Of a DNA stretch of 14,860 bases, positions 1 through 7,062 are shown piece after piece. A program made the position numbers and the translations under genes. Positions within the stretch are counted from its first letter, which is position 1; each line of letters opens with the position of its first letter. The notes beneath the pieces were generated by a model. The model made no database searches. It was not told the origin of the DNA and saw only the letters and a list, made by a program, of their open reading frames with translations. The stretch comes from Prosthecobacter sp. (GTDB taxonomy: Bacteria > Verrucomicrobiota > Verrucomicrobiia > Verrucomicrobiales > Verrucomicrobiaceae): contig JAIWOJ010000010.1 of NCBI GenBank assembly GCA_020216965.1, forward strand, positions 1-14,860. The letters are read 5' to 3'.

Positions 1-279
1 TGGGCCGTGGACAAGGTGCTCGTCACCCTAGGCGAGCAGGGCATGATGCTCTTTCAGCGCGACCGCGCCCCGCATCACATCCCCACCCGTGCCCGCGAGG
101 TGTATGACGTCTCTGGCGCGGGCGATACCGCCATCGCCTTCCTGACCCTGGCCATGGCCGCCGGGCTGAGCGCCGAAGATGCCGCCGACATCGCCAACCA
201 TGCCAGCGGCATCGTCGTCGGCAAGCTGGGCACCGCACGGGTGATGAAGGACGAGCTACTGGCCGCTTTTGACGACTGA
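1..279 (+). CDS. hldA: D-glycero-D-manno-heptose-7-phosphate kinase, C-terminal fragment (PfkB family)
   Basis: This is the 3' end of a PfkB/ribokinase-fold sugar kinase; the reading frame is open at the left edge, so the true start lies upstream. Visible are the LVTLGEQGMMLF strand-turn segment and the anion-hole/catalytic motif DVSGAGDT, whose Asp is the catalytic base in this family. The tail NHASGIVVGKLGTA is typical of RfaE/HldE domain I, which phosphorylates heptose-7-phosphate at C1 in ADP-heptose synthesis. The frame stops soon after the kinase domain, so there is no fused adenylyltransferase and it looks like a kinase-only HldA type rather than bifunctional HldE. The adjacent gmhA supports the heptose assignment over another PfkB sugar. 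The substrate is inferred from motif style and context; the family call is firm. Confidence 0.85.
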   Translation, partial: WAVDKVLVTLGEQGMMLFQRDRAPHHIPTRAREVYDVSGAGDTAIAFLTLAMAAGLSAEDAADIANHASGIVVGKLGTARVMKDELLAAFDD

Positions 280-292
280 TCTTTCCCCAACC

Positions 293-868
293 ATGCCTGA
301 CTTTTCCACCCTGCTCCGGGGCCATCTCGACGGCCATCTCGCCACCCTGAACCGTCTGGAGGAATGCCGCGAGGTGCTAGCCGCCATCGCAGATGCCTGG
401 GTGACGGCCCTCAAGGCCGGGAACAAAATCCTCTTTTTCGGCAATGGCGGCAGCGCGGCAGACGCGCAGCATCTGGCGGCTGAACTGGTGGTGCGTTACC
501 GCGTCAACCGCCGCGCCCTACCCGCCATCGCATTGACGACAGACACCTCCATCCTCACCGCGCATAGCAACGACTACGGCTTTGAGACCGTCTTTTCCCG
601 CCAGGTGGAGGCCCTCGCCCAACCAGGGGATGTGGTCGTCGGCATCTCCACCTCTGGCACCAGCAAGAACGTCGTCGCCGGGCTAAAGGCCGCCCGCGAG
701 CGCGGCTGCATCGTGGTCAGCTTCACGGGTCAAAATGGAGCCGACTGCGCTGCGCTGGCCCACCACGCCTACTGCGTGCCCACGCCCATCACCGCCTACG
801 CCCAGGAGTGCCATCTGCTGGCTGGGCATGTGCTATGCGAGCACGTCGAGGCCGCCTTTCAGCAGTGA
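293..868 (+). CDS. gmhA: Phosphoheptose isomerase (sedoheptulose-7-phosphate isomerase)
   Basis: A 191-residue SIS-domain protein, about the length of E. coli GmhA (192). It converts sedoheptulose 7-phosphate to D-glycero-D-manno-heptose 7-phosphate, the first step of ADP-heptose synthesis, in the cytoplasm. Key features are GNGGSAADAQHLAAEL (50-65) and the phosphate-binding STSGTS (119-124). The putative zinc ligands are His60, Glu64, Gln171 and His179, in the same order and nearly the same numbering as the E. coli enzyme. I chose the ATG at 293 because it gives the family length. A TTG at 269 would add eight residues and overlap the kinase gene. The start lies 13 nt after the kinase stop, consistent with one operon. 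No Shine-Dalgarno sequence is evident. Confidence 0.94.
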   Translation: MPDFSTLLRGHLDGHLATLNRLEECREVLAAIADAWVTALKAGNKILFFGNGGSAADAQHLAAELVVRYRVNRRALPAIALTTDTSILTAHSNDYGFETVFSRQVEALAQPGDVVVGISTSGTSKNVVAGLKAARERGCIVVSFTGQNGADCAALAHHAYCVPTPITAYAQECHLLAGHVLCEHVEAAFQQ

Positions 869-874
869 GCCATG

Positions 875-901
875 CCGTAGCGCACGCAGGCTTGATGCCT
901 G
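875..901. repeat. Small hairpin and possible degenerate half of a REP-like repeat
   Basis: The 52-nt gap between gmhA and the flippase gene begins with CCGTAGCGC and is followed by a 5-bp hairpin CAGGC-TTGAT-GCCTG (887-901). The opening resembles the CCGTAGGCGC end of the element at 5812-5887, which is also followed by a hairpin. The resemblance is short and the hairpin is weak, so a shared family is only a suggestion. It has no T-run and is not a convincing terminator. Confidence 0.25.
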
Positions 902-920
902 ATGGACCGTCATTCACCGC

Positions 921-2204
921 ATGGTCATCCGCAACCTATCCTGGCTGACTCTTTCCCAGGTCGTGCGCATGGGCACTGGCTTCCTCGTGGGCACTTGGCT
1001 CACGCGCAGTCTAGGTCCAGAAAAAAGCGGCCTGCTGAGCACCGCCGTGCTGATAGGCACCTGGATGGGCCATGCCTCGGAGCTCGGGCTGAAGCAGGTG
1101 CTCGTCAAGGAGCTGTCCATGCGGCCTGCACAGGAGGCAGACCTCATCTTTGCCACTGCCGTTCGGATCATGCTGCTCACAGGAGCCGCCTGCACCTTGC
1201 TGGGCTGCCTTTTCGCCTGGCTTTTTGGGGGGGTGGAGATGCTGCAGCTCGGCTTCATCCTTTACGCGCCATTGTTTTTGAATGCCTACCAGGGGGTCTT
1301 TGCGCGCTGGGATGCAGCCCAGCAGTCCCAGCGCACGGCGAAGGTGACTTTAGCGGCCAATTTACTCTCTGCCGCTCTGCGCGGGCTGATGATTTGGCTA
1401 GGCTTTAGCCTGGGCTGGCTGGCCTTCAGCTTGGCGCTAGAGGCGCTCATCAGCATCGGCATCGCACTGGCGTGGTGCTCCCGGCGCGGCTGGCTAAGGC
1501 ACCTGCGGCGCTGGGATGGCAAAATCGCCCACAGGCTGTTGGCAGAGTCTCTGCCGCTGCTCGCGGCCCAGGTCGGGAGTTTGCTGTTGCTCAAGGTAGA
1601 TCAAATGATGCTCTTCAGGCTGCGCGGCCCAGCGGAGGCAGGCATCTACGCCGCTGCCACGCGCCTTTCAGAGCTGATCTATGCGGCCGCGCCGCTGATG
1701 ATTACCAGTTTCATGCCTCTGCTGTCCCGCGCCCATCATCAGGATATAGGGCTCTATCAGCGTCGGCAGCAGGCTCTCTTTGGTGCCTGCACGCTCATTG
1801 GTTACGGCTCAGTGCTAGGCTGGTGGCTCGTGGGCGCGCAGGCGGTGGCCCTGCTCTACGGTCCTGCCTTTGCCGCCGCCGCACCGGTGCTTCAGATTCA
1901 CGCCCTTGCCACCCTACCCCTCATGCATGGGGAGATGCGCGGTGCGCTGCTGGTGATTGAGCAAAAAACGCGCTGGAGTGTGCGCTGCGTGGCGGCCGGG
2001 CTGGCGCTGAACGTGCTGCTGAATCTCTGGCTGATCCCTGCCTATGGTGCTCTTGGCGCAGCTTGGGCCACGGTCTTCAGCTACACGCTTGCCTGGTTTC
2101 TTAGTTCCGTGGTTTTGCCGCCATTGCGGCAGCTCGGTGCCGTACAGTCCGCTTCACTGACAGGGGCTGCCTTTTTCAAACACTGGCGCGCGCTGCTATC
2201 GTAA
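921..2204 (+). CDS. Wzx-type polysaccharide flippase (MOP superfamily)
   Basis: A 427-residue, almost entirely hydrophobic protein with roughly 12 predicted membrane segments, the usual size for Wzx/RfbX-like oligosaccharide translocases. It would flip lipid-linked repeat units across the inner membrane. The N-terminal stretch with LVGTWLTRSLGP and the central segment running from LRGPAEAGIYAAATRLSE to FMPLLSR match the layout of the two halves of MOP exporters. A second polytopic gene of polymerase type follows after 28 nt, the classic Wzx-Wzy pairing. I chose the ATG at 921 because it is the first good start in frame and gives the expected short cytoplasmic N-terminus before the first helix. 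No Shine-Dalgarno sequence is visible. A relaxed-specificity lipid-linked oligosaccharide exporter is the only serious alternative. Confidence 0.85.
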   Translation: MVIRNLSWLTLSQVVRMGTGFLVGTWLTRSLGPEKSGLLSTAVLIGTWMGHASELGLKQVLVKELSMRPAQEADLIFATAVRIMLLTGAACTLLGCLFAWLFGGVEMLQLGFILYAPLFLNAYQGVFARWDAAQQSQRTAKVTLAANLLSAALRGLMIWLGFSLGWLAFSLALEALISIGIALAWCSRRGWLRHLRRWDGKIAHRLLAESLPLLAAQVGSLLLLKVDQMMLFRLRGPAEAGIYAAATRLSELIYAAAPLMITSFMPLLSRAHHQDIGLYQRRQQALFGACTLIGYGSVLGWWLVGAQAVALLYGPAFAAAAPVLQIHALATLPLMHGEMRGALLVIEQKTRWSVRCVAAGLALNVLLNLWLIPAYGALGAAWATVFSYTLAWFLSSVVLPPLRQLGAVQSASLTGAAFFKHWRALLS

Positions 2205-2232
2205 GCGGCCAGTCACTTCTGATCGATTTCCC

Positions 2233-3828
2233 ATGAACGACTCTCGCGGTGGCCAGATTTTTGCCATGCTCATCGGGCTGGGCCTGATCCTCTATGCTGT
2301 CTTCACCGTCCTGCTCACCCAGGGCAATTCCATCAGCGAGCTCTGCCTGCTCCTCATGGTGGGCGGCTTTTTACTCTGCCTCGTCTCTCCACGGCTGGGC
2401 TTTGTGCTGTGGATCGTCTCCTCGGGTTACATGGATCTTGTGAAACGTCTGACCGTCGTCTCTGGGAACGTCACCCAGATGGACCTCTACTACATCCTGG
2501 GAGTGCACCCCCTCATGCTCTGCGGCCTGTGTGGTAGCGTGCTCATCGGCGCGCTACTGGGTAGGCATGCCGTCACCAAAAGTGACCTTCTGCGCCTGCT
2601 GGCTGCTGGCGCGGGCATGGTGGTCGTGGCGCTCATGGCCGCCAAGGAAAAGGGGCTGCGTCCCTCCACCATCCTCTCTGAGGTGGCCAACAACGGCCTC
2701 TATTCCCTGCTGCTATTCTTGGTACCTTTTCTGCTGCCAGACCTTACCTCCGTCCTGCGCACCCTGCGGCTGCTGGTCATCGCCTACACCCCAGTGGCCG
2801 TGTATGGCATCATCCAGCGCACGGTGGGCTTTCAGGACTTTGAGGTCGAATACTTGCTCACCGGCCTGTCCATTGAGGTGAAGCAAATTATCGCCAATGA
2901 AGTGCGCGCCTTTTCCACGCTCAACTCGCCTACCGCTCTCGGCTTCGCCTCCGGCGCTTGCCTGATTGCCCTCTGGACGGTAGCAGGTCAGCGGGACGCG
3001 CGTGCTTCCAGGGTGCGGTTCTCTTGGATCCTGGGCCTCGTTCTGACGCCGGTATTCCTTGGCGCATTGGCCTGTTCCACGGTTCGTTCCGCCTTCATTC
3101 TTGTGCCCATCGGCCTCATGGCCACATGGCTCTTTCACAGCCGACTGCGGCTACGGCTTTTTTACCTGGCTGCTGGGGCTGCTTTTGTGACGCTGGTGCT
3201 CAGCTCAGGCTGGTTGCTAGAAAAAATGCCCGCCGCCATGAACAAGATGGCCGAGATGGCCGGTGGCAGCCAGTTTGCTGAACAAATGCTGCGCGTCGGC
3301 ACCTACACGGAGCGCCTCGTCGGCTTCTCCCAGGTCTTGGCAAACCCACGCGCCTACAGCCTATTTGGCTTTGGGGCAGAGCGCGGCGGGCAGGATGATC
3401 CAGAGTTTTATAATCATGACCCACTCAGCACCCTGCTGGTGCGCTATGGCGTGCTGGCGCTGCTGGCTGTGCTAGGGGTAGGTGGTCTGGTGATGCGTCA
3501 TTTTCATGCCTGTGTGTGGCGTGTGCGTGATCCGGCCACGCACCGGGTGGCGGCTCTGCTGCTCGCGGTGCCGCTGGGCTTTGTCGCCGCCTCCCTGATG
3601 CAGGGCAGCGTGTTTGGCACCTTTCCGCTGAACCTTCTCTCGTTCCTCTTCCTGGGGATGCTGGAGTCCCTAGCCCTCCACGATGCACGCCAGCACGCGC
3701 CTGTGCGTCACGCCGCACGGCCTCCGGCAGTCCCAGCCCCAGCGTGGGCGGCACACCCCTTTCATGCACGAGGTGTGCCCCCCTTTGCTCGCACCCAGCC
3801 CCTGCCCCCACCCCATGTCACCCGCTAA
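2233..3828 (+). CDS. O-antigen ligase / Wzy-like polymerase family membrane protein
   Basis: A 531-residue protein with about 11-13 hydrophobic segments between residues 7 and 480. The Wzy_C-like hallmark region is visible: CSTVRSAFIL (281-290), then a large loop with RVGTYTERLVGFSQVLANP (354-372), the FGFGAE segment (378-383) and NHDPLSTLLVRYG (394-406), followed by more helices. Enzymes of this fold polymerise lipid-linked repeat units or ligate O-antigen to lipid A core on the periplasmic face; sequence alone does not separate the two. Position directly after the flippase favours a polymerase. The last ~47 residues (485-531) are a Pro/Ala/His/Arg-rich tail with no membrane segment. The coding tail runs 14 nt past the next gene's start. 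Confidence 0.8.
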   Translation: MNDSRGGQIFAMLIGLGLILYAVFTVLLTQGNSISELCLLLMVGGFLLCLVSPRLGFVLWIVSSGYMDLVKRLTVVSGNVTQMDLYYILGVHPLMLCGLCGSVLIGALLGRHAVTKSDLLRLLAAGAGMVVVALMAAKEKGLRPSTILSEVANNGLYSLLLFLVPFLLPDLTSVLRTLRLLVIAYTPVAVYGIIQRTVGFQDFEVEYLLTGLSIEVKQIIANEVRAFSTLNSPTALGFASGACLIALWTVAGQRDARASRVRFSWILGLVLTPVFLGALACSTVRSAFILVPIGLMATWLFHSRLRLRLFYLAAGAAFVTLVLSSGWLLEKMPAAMNKMAEMAGGSQFAEQMLRVGTYTERLVGFSQVLANPRAYSLFGFGAERGGQDDPEFYNHDPLSTLLVRYGVLALLAVLGVGGLVMRHFHACVWRVRDPATHRVAALLLAVPLGFVAASLMQGSVFGTFPLNLLSFLFLGMLESLALHDARQHAPVRHAARPPAVPAPAWAAHPFHARGVPPFARTQPLPPPHVTR

Positions 3829-5002
3829 GCCCAGGCTGCTCCTCATCGGCCATCCATACGCCGCCCTGGAGAACCGGAAAAAGGTGCAGGCGCTCGCTGC
3901 ACACTTTGATCTCACCTGTGTCACCTCGACGATGGAGGACGGCATCATCCTGGGCCGCCCGGCGTCTGATTTTGACAATGAAAGCGATGCCGCCCAGCGC
4001 CGCTATGAACTGATCCGCCTGCCACGCAGCCGGAAGAGCACCACCACTTTCCACTACCTCGGCCTGCACCGCGTCCTGCGCTCACGGTCGTTCGAAATTG
4101 TGCTGGTGGAGAACGAGCCCTGGGCCGCCATATGCTGGCAGGCGCGGCTGCTGACTGGCCTCTTCCAGCCACACTGCAAGTTCGGCATTTTCACCTGGGA
4201 AAACGTCGAGCGCCCTAGCTGGAAGGGCTGGCTGCTGGGCCACATCTACCGCGCCATGACGGCCACCACGGACTTCATCATCGCTGGCAACCAGGCCGCG
4301 AAGGCCCTCGTCGTGAAGCGCGGCGCGCGTCCGGCGGACGTGCATGTCGATGCCCAGCTTGGCGTGGACCTTTCCAGCCACGCCCCTGCCGATCCTACCC
4401 AGCGCTCCCAGCTTCGGCGGGCCCATGGACTGCCTATGGAAGCCCTCGTCATCGGCTACTGCGGGCGGCTCACAGATGAAAAAGGCCTGCGGGAGCTGCT
4501 CACGGCCTGTGAGCGGCATCAACCTCTGCACTTGGCCCTGCTGGGCGCAGGGCCGCTGAAGCCTTGGCTAGAGGAGCAGGCCCGCCTGCTGCCCTGGCTG
4601 CATCTGCTGCCACCACGGCCGCACTGGGAGATTCCTGATTTCCTCCGCTGCCTCGACCTCTTCGTGCTCGCCAGCCAGCCGGTGCGCTCTTTGAAAAACT
4701 GCTGGGAAGAGCAGTTCGGCCATGTGCTGATCGAGGCCATGGCCTGCGGCGTGCCAACGCTCGGCTCCGACAGCGGTGCCATCCCGGAGGTCATCGGCAT
4801 GAAGGAAGCCATCTTCCGCCACAGCGATGCGGACGCGCTGGGAAGCGTGCTGGGGAGTTTTTGCCAAAATGTGAGCGCGCGCCAGGAGCTGGCCGAACGG
4901 CAACTGGAGCGCACACGGCAGCAGTATTCCCACGAAGCCGTGGCCCAGCGCTGGGCGGGATTTATTTTTGGCATCATGGAAGATCGTGAACCTCTTCGGT
5001 GA
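3815..5002 (+). CDS. Glycosyltransferase family 4 (GT-B, retaining)
   Basis: A 395-residue cytoplasmic GT-B glycosyltransferase. The N-terminal Rossmann domain begins PRLLLIGHPYAALENRKK, and the C-terminal nucleotide-sugar domain begins IGYCGRLTDEKGLREL (213-228). The EX7E signature is Glu299...Glu307 within EEQFGHVLIEAMACGVPT, followed by DSGAIPEVIG (319-328), as in retaining GT4 enzymes. Donor and acceptor sugars cannot be read from sequence. I chose the ATG at 3815 because the conserved domain starts only six residues later. The frame is open back to 3683, but the extra 44 residues are low-complexity and lie over the tail of the polymerase gene. The 14-nt overlap with that gene suggests translational coupling. 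Confidence 0.88.
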   Translation: MSPAKPRLLLIGHPYAALENRKKVQALAAHFDLTCVTSTMEDGIILGRPASDFDNESDAAQRRYELIRLPRSRKSTTTFHYLGLHRVLRSRSFEIVLVENEPWAAICWQARLLTGLFQPHCKFGIFTWENVERPSWKGWLLGHIYRAMTATTDFIIAGNQAAKALVVKRGARPADVHVDAQLGVDLSSHAPADPTQRSQLRRAHGLPMEALVIGYCGRLTDEKGLRELLTACERHQPLHLALLGAGPLKPWLEEQARLLPWLHLLPPRPHWEIPDFLRCLDLFVLASQPVRSLKNCWEEQFGHVLIEAMACGVPTLGSDSGAIPEVIGMKEAIFRHSDADALGSVLGSFCQNVSARQELAERQLERTRQQYSHEAVAQRWAGFIFGIMEDREPLR

Positions 5003-5017
5003 TCGGCACAGTCCCGC

Positions 5018-5081
5018 ACCGCTGATGAGACGCTTATTCACGGTTTCAAAATCAGCGTCTCGTCAGCGTCCTATCAGCGGT
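5018..5081. repeat. 17-bp perfect inverted repeat interrupted by an 11-nt insertion
   Basis: The left arm ACCGCTGATGAGACGCT (5018-5034) is the exact reverse complement of AGCGTCTC (5054-5061) joined to ATCAGCGGT (5073-5081). The 11 nt between them (5062-5072, GTCAGCGTCCT) look like a slipped duplication of the arm, giving three TCAGCG copies at an exact 11-nt period (5052, 5063, 5074). The left arm can alternatively pair with 5054-5068 as a 15-bp stem with one G-U pair. The loop is about 19 nt. It lies 16 nt after the GT4 stop and before the acyltransferase gene. There is no T-run, so it is not a canonical intrinsic terminator. A REP-like repeat, an RNA-stabilising hairpin or a protein-binding palindrome are all possible. 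Confidence 0.7.
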
Positions 5082-5134
5082 TGGAAAAAGCAAACTCCTC
5101 GTGGTGTGAGCTTGAAGCAGCCAATACCTGCCGA

Positions 5135-6322
5135 ATGAACCCAGCCACCGACAGCCTGAAAACTGGCCCCGCCGGCATCGCCATCGATTTGCTGCGCGGG
5201 TTGCTGGCGCTGATGGTGCTGCTGGCCCATGCGCTGGAGTCCGGGCAGATCGTAGCGGCGGGTTCATCCCAGCCTATGTGGATGACCGTCACGCTGGGGC
5301 ACGGCAGTTTTTGGGTGAATGGCTTCTTTGTCCTCTCCGGCTTCTGCATCCACCGCGCGATCCTGGCGCAGCGGGCAAAGCCGGGCCCCTTTGCCCTGCC
5401 CTACCTCTGGGCGCGGGTCACGCGGCTGTATCCCGTGTATCTCGTGGCGCTGGGCCTGGCACTCCTGCTCAGCCCCTGGCCTAGCGGTAGCACCCTGGCG
5501 GCGCATTTGACGATGATGCAGGGCATCACCGGCCCGCTGGCCGCCATCAAGCCCGCCTGGAGCCTAACCTATGAAGTGATCTACTACGCCGTCTGGCCGC
5601 TTTGCCTGACACTCTGCGCCTGGCGTGGAATGCGTGCCTTGTTTCTGGCCGGGGGCGGCGCGGTGATGGCGGCTGGAGTGTTGATGTTGGTTTGGAAAAA
5701 GGTCATGCACGGCGCGGAGGGCACCTGGGTGCTGCCCATGGCGCTAATCGCGGCGCAATTTCCCCTCTGGCTGGCCGGAGCCTGGCTGGCGGAGCGCTGG
5801 GATGCCTCAGCCGTAGGCGCGCTTGCCAAAGCGCGGGACAGCTCCCCCTGCTCCCACGATCCCCGCAGTCTGGCGACTGCGCCTACGTCTGGTGCTCTGG
5901 CCCTGGCGGGCAGCATCTGGGTCGTATCCGGGTATCTGCTCCAGGCCTGGCTGCTTCATCGCGGTGCCTCCACGACCGTGCTCATCCTGGCCGGTTGGCT
6001 GGTCGTGCCGGGCTGGCTCGGGATCATCCTCGGCAGTGCCGCGCTGCCTGCGCTGAAAGCCTGGGAAAAGCCCGCCCGCTGGCTGGGGCTGCTCAGCTAT
6101 CCGCTCTACCTGCTGCATCAGCCCCTGCTGGACCTGGGCGTGGCCGCCGCTCGTTCTGCCCGGCTAGATCTGAGCCTGCCCCAAGCCGTCATCGCGCTCC
6201 TTGCCGCCGTCATGGGCCTCATGGTCGTGGCTGGTGTGCCGCTGGAGAAAACCGCCCTGCGCTGGCGGGCCGATTGGCTGCGCCGCCAGCATCTCCGCGC
6301 GCTGAAAACCGCCCCCGCATGA
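5135..6322 (+). CDS. Acyltransferase family 3 (OafA/NodX-like) membrane protein with in-frame repeat insertion
   Basis: A 395-residue polytopic inner-membrane acyltransferase of the kind that O-acetylates or otherwise acylates surface polysaccharides. Family marks are DLLRGLLALMVLLAHALE (18-35) with the likely catalytic His32, SFWVNGFFVLSGFCIHR (58-74), RVTRLYP (94-100), WSLTYEVIYYAVWP (142-155) and the late SYPLYLLHQPLL (321-332). A paralogue at 10551 shares all of these blocks. Residues about 226-251 are encoded by a 76-bp REP-like repeat and are absent from the paralogue. I chose the ATG at 5135; a TTG at 5081 falls at the end of the upstream palindrome and would add a non-conserved extension. 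The stop overlaps the next gene's start (ATGA). The insertion sits between two helices, so the protein may still fold. Confidence 0.87.
   Translation: MNPATDSLKTGPAGIAIDLLRGLLALMVLLAHALESGQIVAAGSSQPMWMTVTLGHGSFWVNGFFVLSGFCIHRAILAQRAKPGPFALPYLWARVTRLYPVYLVALGLALLLSPWPSGSTLAAHLTMMQGITGPLAAIKPAWSLTYEVIYYAVWPLCLTLCAWRGMRALFLAGGGAVMAAGVLMLVWKKVMHGAEGTWVLPMALIAAQFPLWLAGAWLAERWDASAVGALAKARDSSPCSHDPRSLATAPTSGALALAGSIWVVSGYLLQAWLLHRGASTTVLILAGWLVVPGWLGIILGSAALPALKAWEKPARWLGLLSYPLYLLHQPLLDLGVAAARSARLDLSLPQAVIALLAAVMGLMVVAGVPLEKTALRWRADWLRRQHLRALKTAPA
5812..5887. repeat. REP/MITE-like element with 9-bp terminal inverted repeats and two internal hairpins, inside a coding sequence
   Basis: The ends CGTAGGCGC (5812-5820) and GCGCCTACG (5879-5887) are perfect inverted repeats. 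Inside are two hairpins: CGCGCTT/AAGCGCG (5818-5824 with 5829-5835, loop GCCA) and CGCAGTC/GACTGCG (5864-5870 with 5875-5881, loop TGGC). The internal hairpins share bases with the outer inverted repeat, so the two foldings partly compete. The architecture resembles REPIN/REP doublets or a small non-autonomous element. It encodes about residues 226-251 of the acyltransferase without breaking the frame. No transposase is in the window. Confidence 0.65.
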
Positions 6323-7056
6323 GCCTGCACCGCGACATCCTCTACCGGAACTACTCCGCTGCCTTCAGCGCGCAAAAGACCTACGCACCAGAAGCCCAGT
6401 TTGCCCAATACGAGGCCACTTACCGCAACCTACCTGGAGACCGCGCCACAGCCATCGCCGACCTCGGCTGCGGCAAGGGCGAATGGCTGGCCTGGATGGC
6501 AGGTAAAGGCTTCCGGCAGCTCACCGGCGTGGATGGCTCGGAGTCGGACCTTTTCATCGCCCGCAGTCACGATCAAACCGGTGCCCACTGGGTGCAGGCG
6601 GAACTTATTGAGCACCTGGAGGCGCACCCCGGCAGCTATGACCTGCTGCACGCCAAGGACGTCATCGAGCACATGACCAAGGAGGAATTCATCCGCTTCC
6701 TGCTGGCCGCTCACCAGGCGTTGCGGCCCGGCGGTCAGCTTTGGCTGCTGACCTTCAACGCGCAGAGCCCGCTATCTGCCGCCACGCGCTATGGCGACTT
6801 CACCCACGAGAGCGGCCACACGCCCGCCAGCCTGGCGCAGTGTCTGCGCGCCTGCGGCTTTGCCCAGCCCAGAGTGCGCGGGCTGCATTACTGCTCTGCC
6901 TCCGTCTCGGGAAGACTGCGCGCGGCGGCAGGGGCCGTGCTTTACCGCCTCTGCCGCTTCGTTTTGAAAGTGCGCCATGGCGGCGGCGGCCACGCGGAGG
7001 GCGTGGACCTATACACCGCCCTGCCGGACCTCTTTGCCACCGCCCAAAAAGCCTGA
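6319..7056 (+). CDS. Class I SAM-dependent methyltransferase
   Basis: A 245-residue soluble methyltransferase of the Methyltransf_11/23 type. Motif I is DLGCGKGEWL (48-57), the acidic end of beta-2 is VDGSESD (71-77), motif IV is DVIEHM (114-119) and the post-motif LRPGGQLWL (135-143) follows. Enzymes with this layout in polysaccharide clusters commonly methylate sugars or lipid-linked intermediates, but the substrate is not readable. I chose the ATG at 6319 because it overlaps the acyltransferase stop as ATGA and starts just before the conserved fold. The same frame is open far upstream to about 5602, but that part is a shadow of the acyltransferase gene. Residues 200-245 form a basic tail, possibly an amphipathic membrane-contact region. 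Confidence 0.85.
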   Translation: MSLHRDILYRNYSAAFSAQKTYAPEAQFAQYEATYRNLPGDRATAIADLGCGKGEWLAWMAGKGFRQLTGVDGSESDLFIARSHDQTGAHWVQAELIEHLEAHPGSYDLLHAKDVIEHMTKEEFIRFLLAAHQALRPGGQLWLLTFNAQSPLSAATRYGDFTHESGHTPASLAQCLRACGFAQPRVRGLHYCSASVSGRLRAAAGAVLYRLCRFVLKVRHGGGGHAEGVDLYTALPDLFATAQKA

Positions 7057-7062
7057 CCCATC

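Noticed and set aside
3425..3978. Minus-strand open frames near the polymerase-GT4 junction
   Set aside because: They are low-complexity Arg/Gly/Pro-rich translations antisense to two well-supported genes.
5018..5081. Rho-independent terminator after the GT4 gene
   Set aside because: The stem is strong but no T-run follows on either strand, and the loop is about 19 nt.
5602..6318. Long open frame upstream of the class I methyltransferase, suggesting a 484-residue protein
   Set aside because: It lies in another frame of the acyltransferase gene, encodes low-complexity Arg/Ala/Gly-rich sequence and has no domain. The methyltransferase fold begins just after the ATG at 6319, which overlaps the upstream stop.
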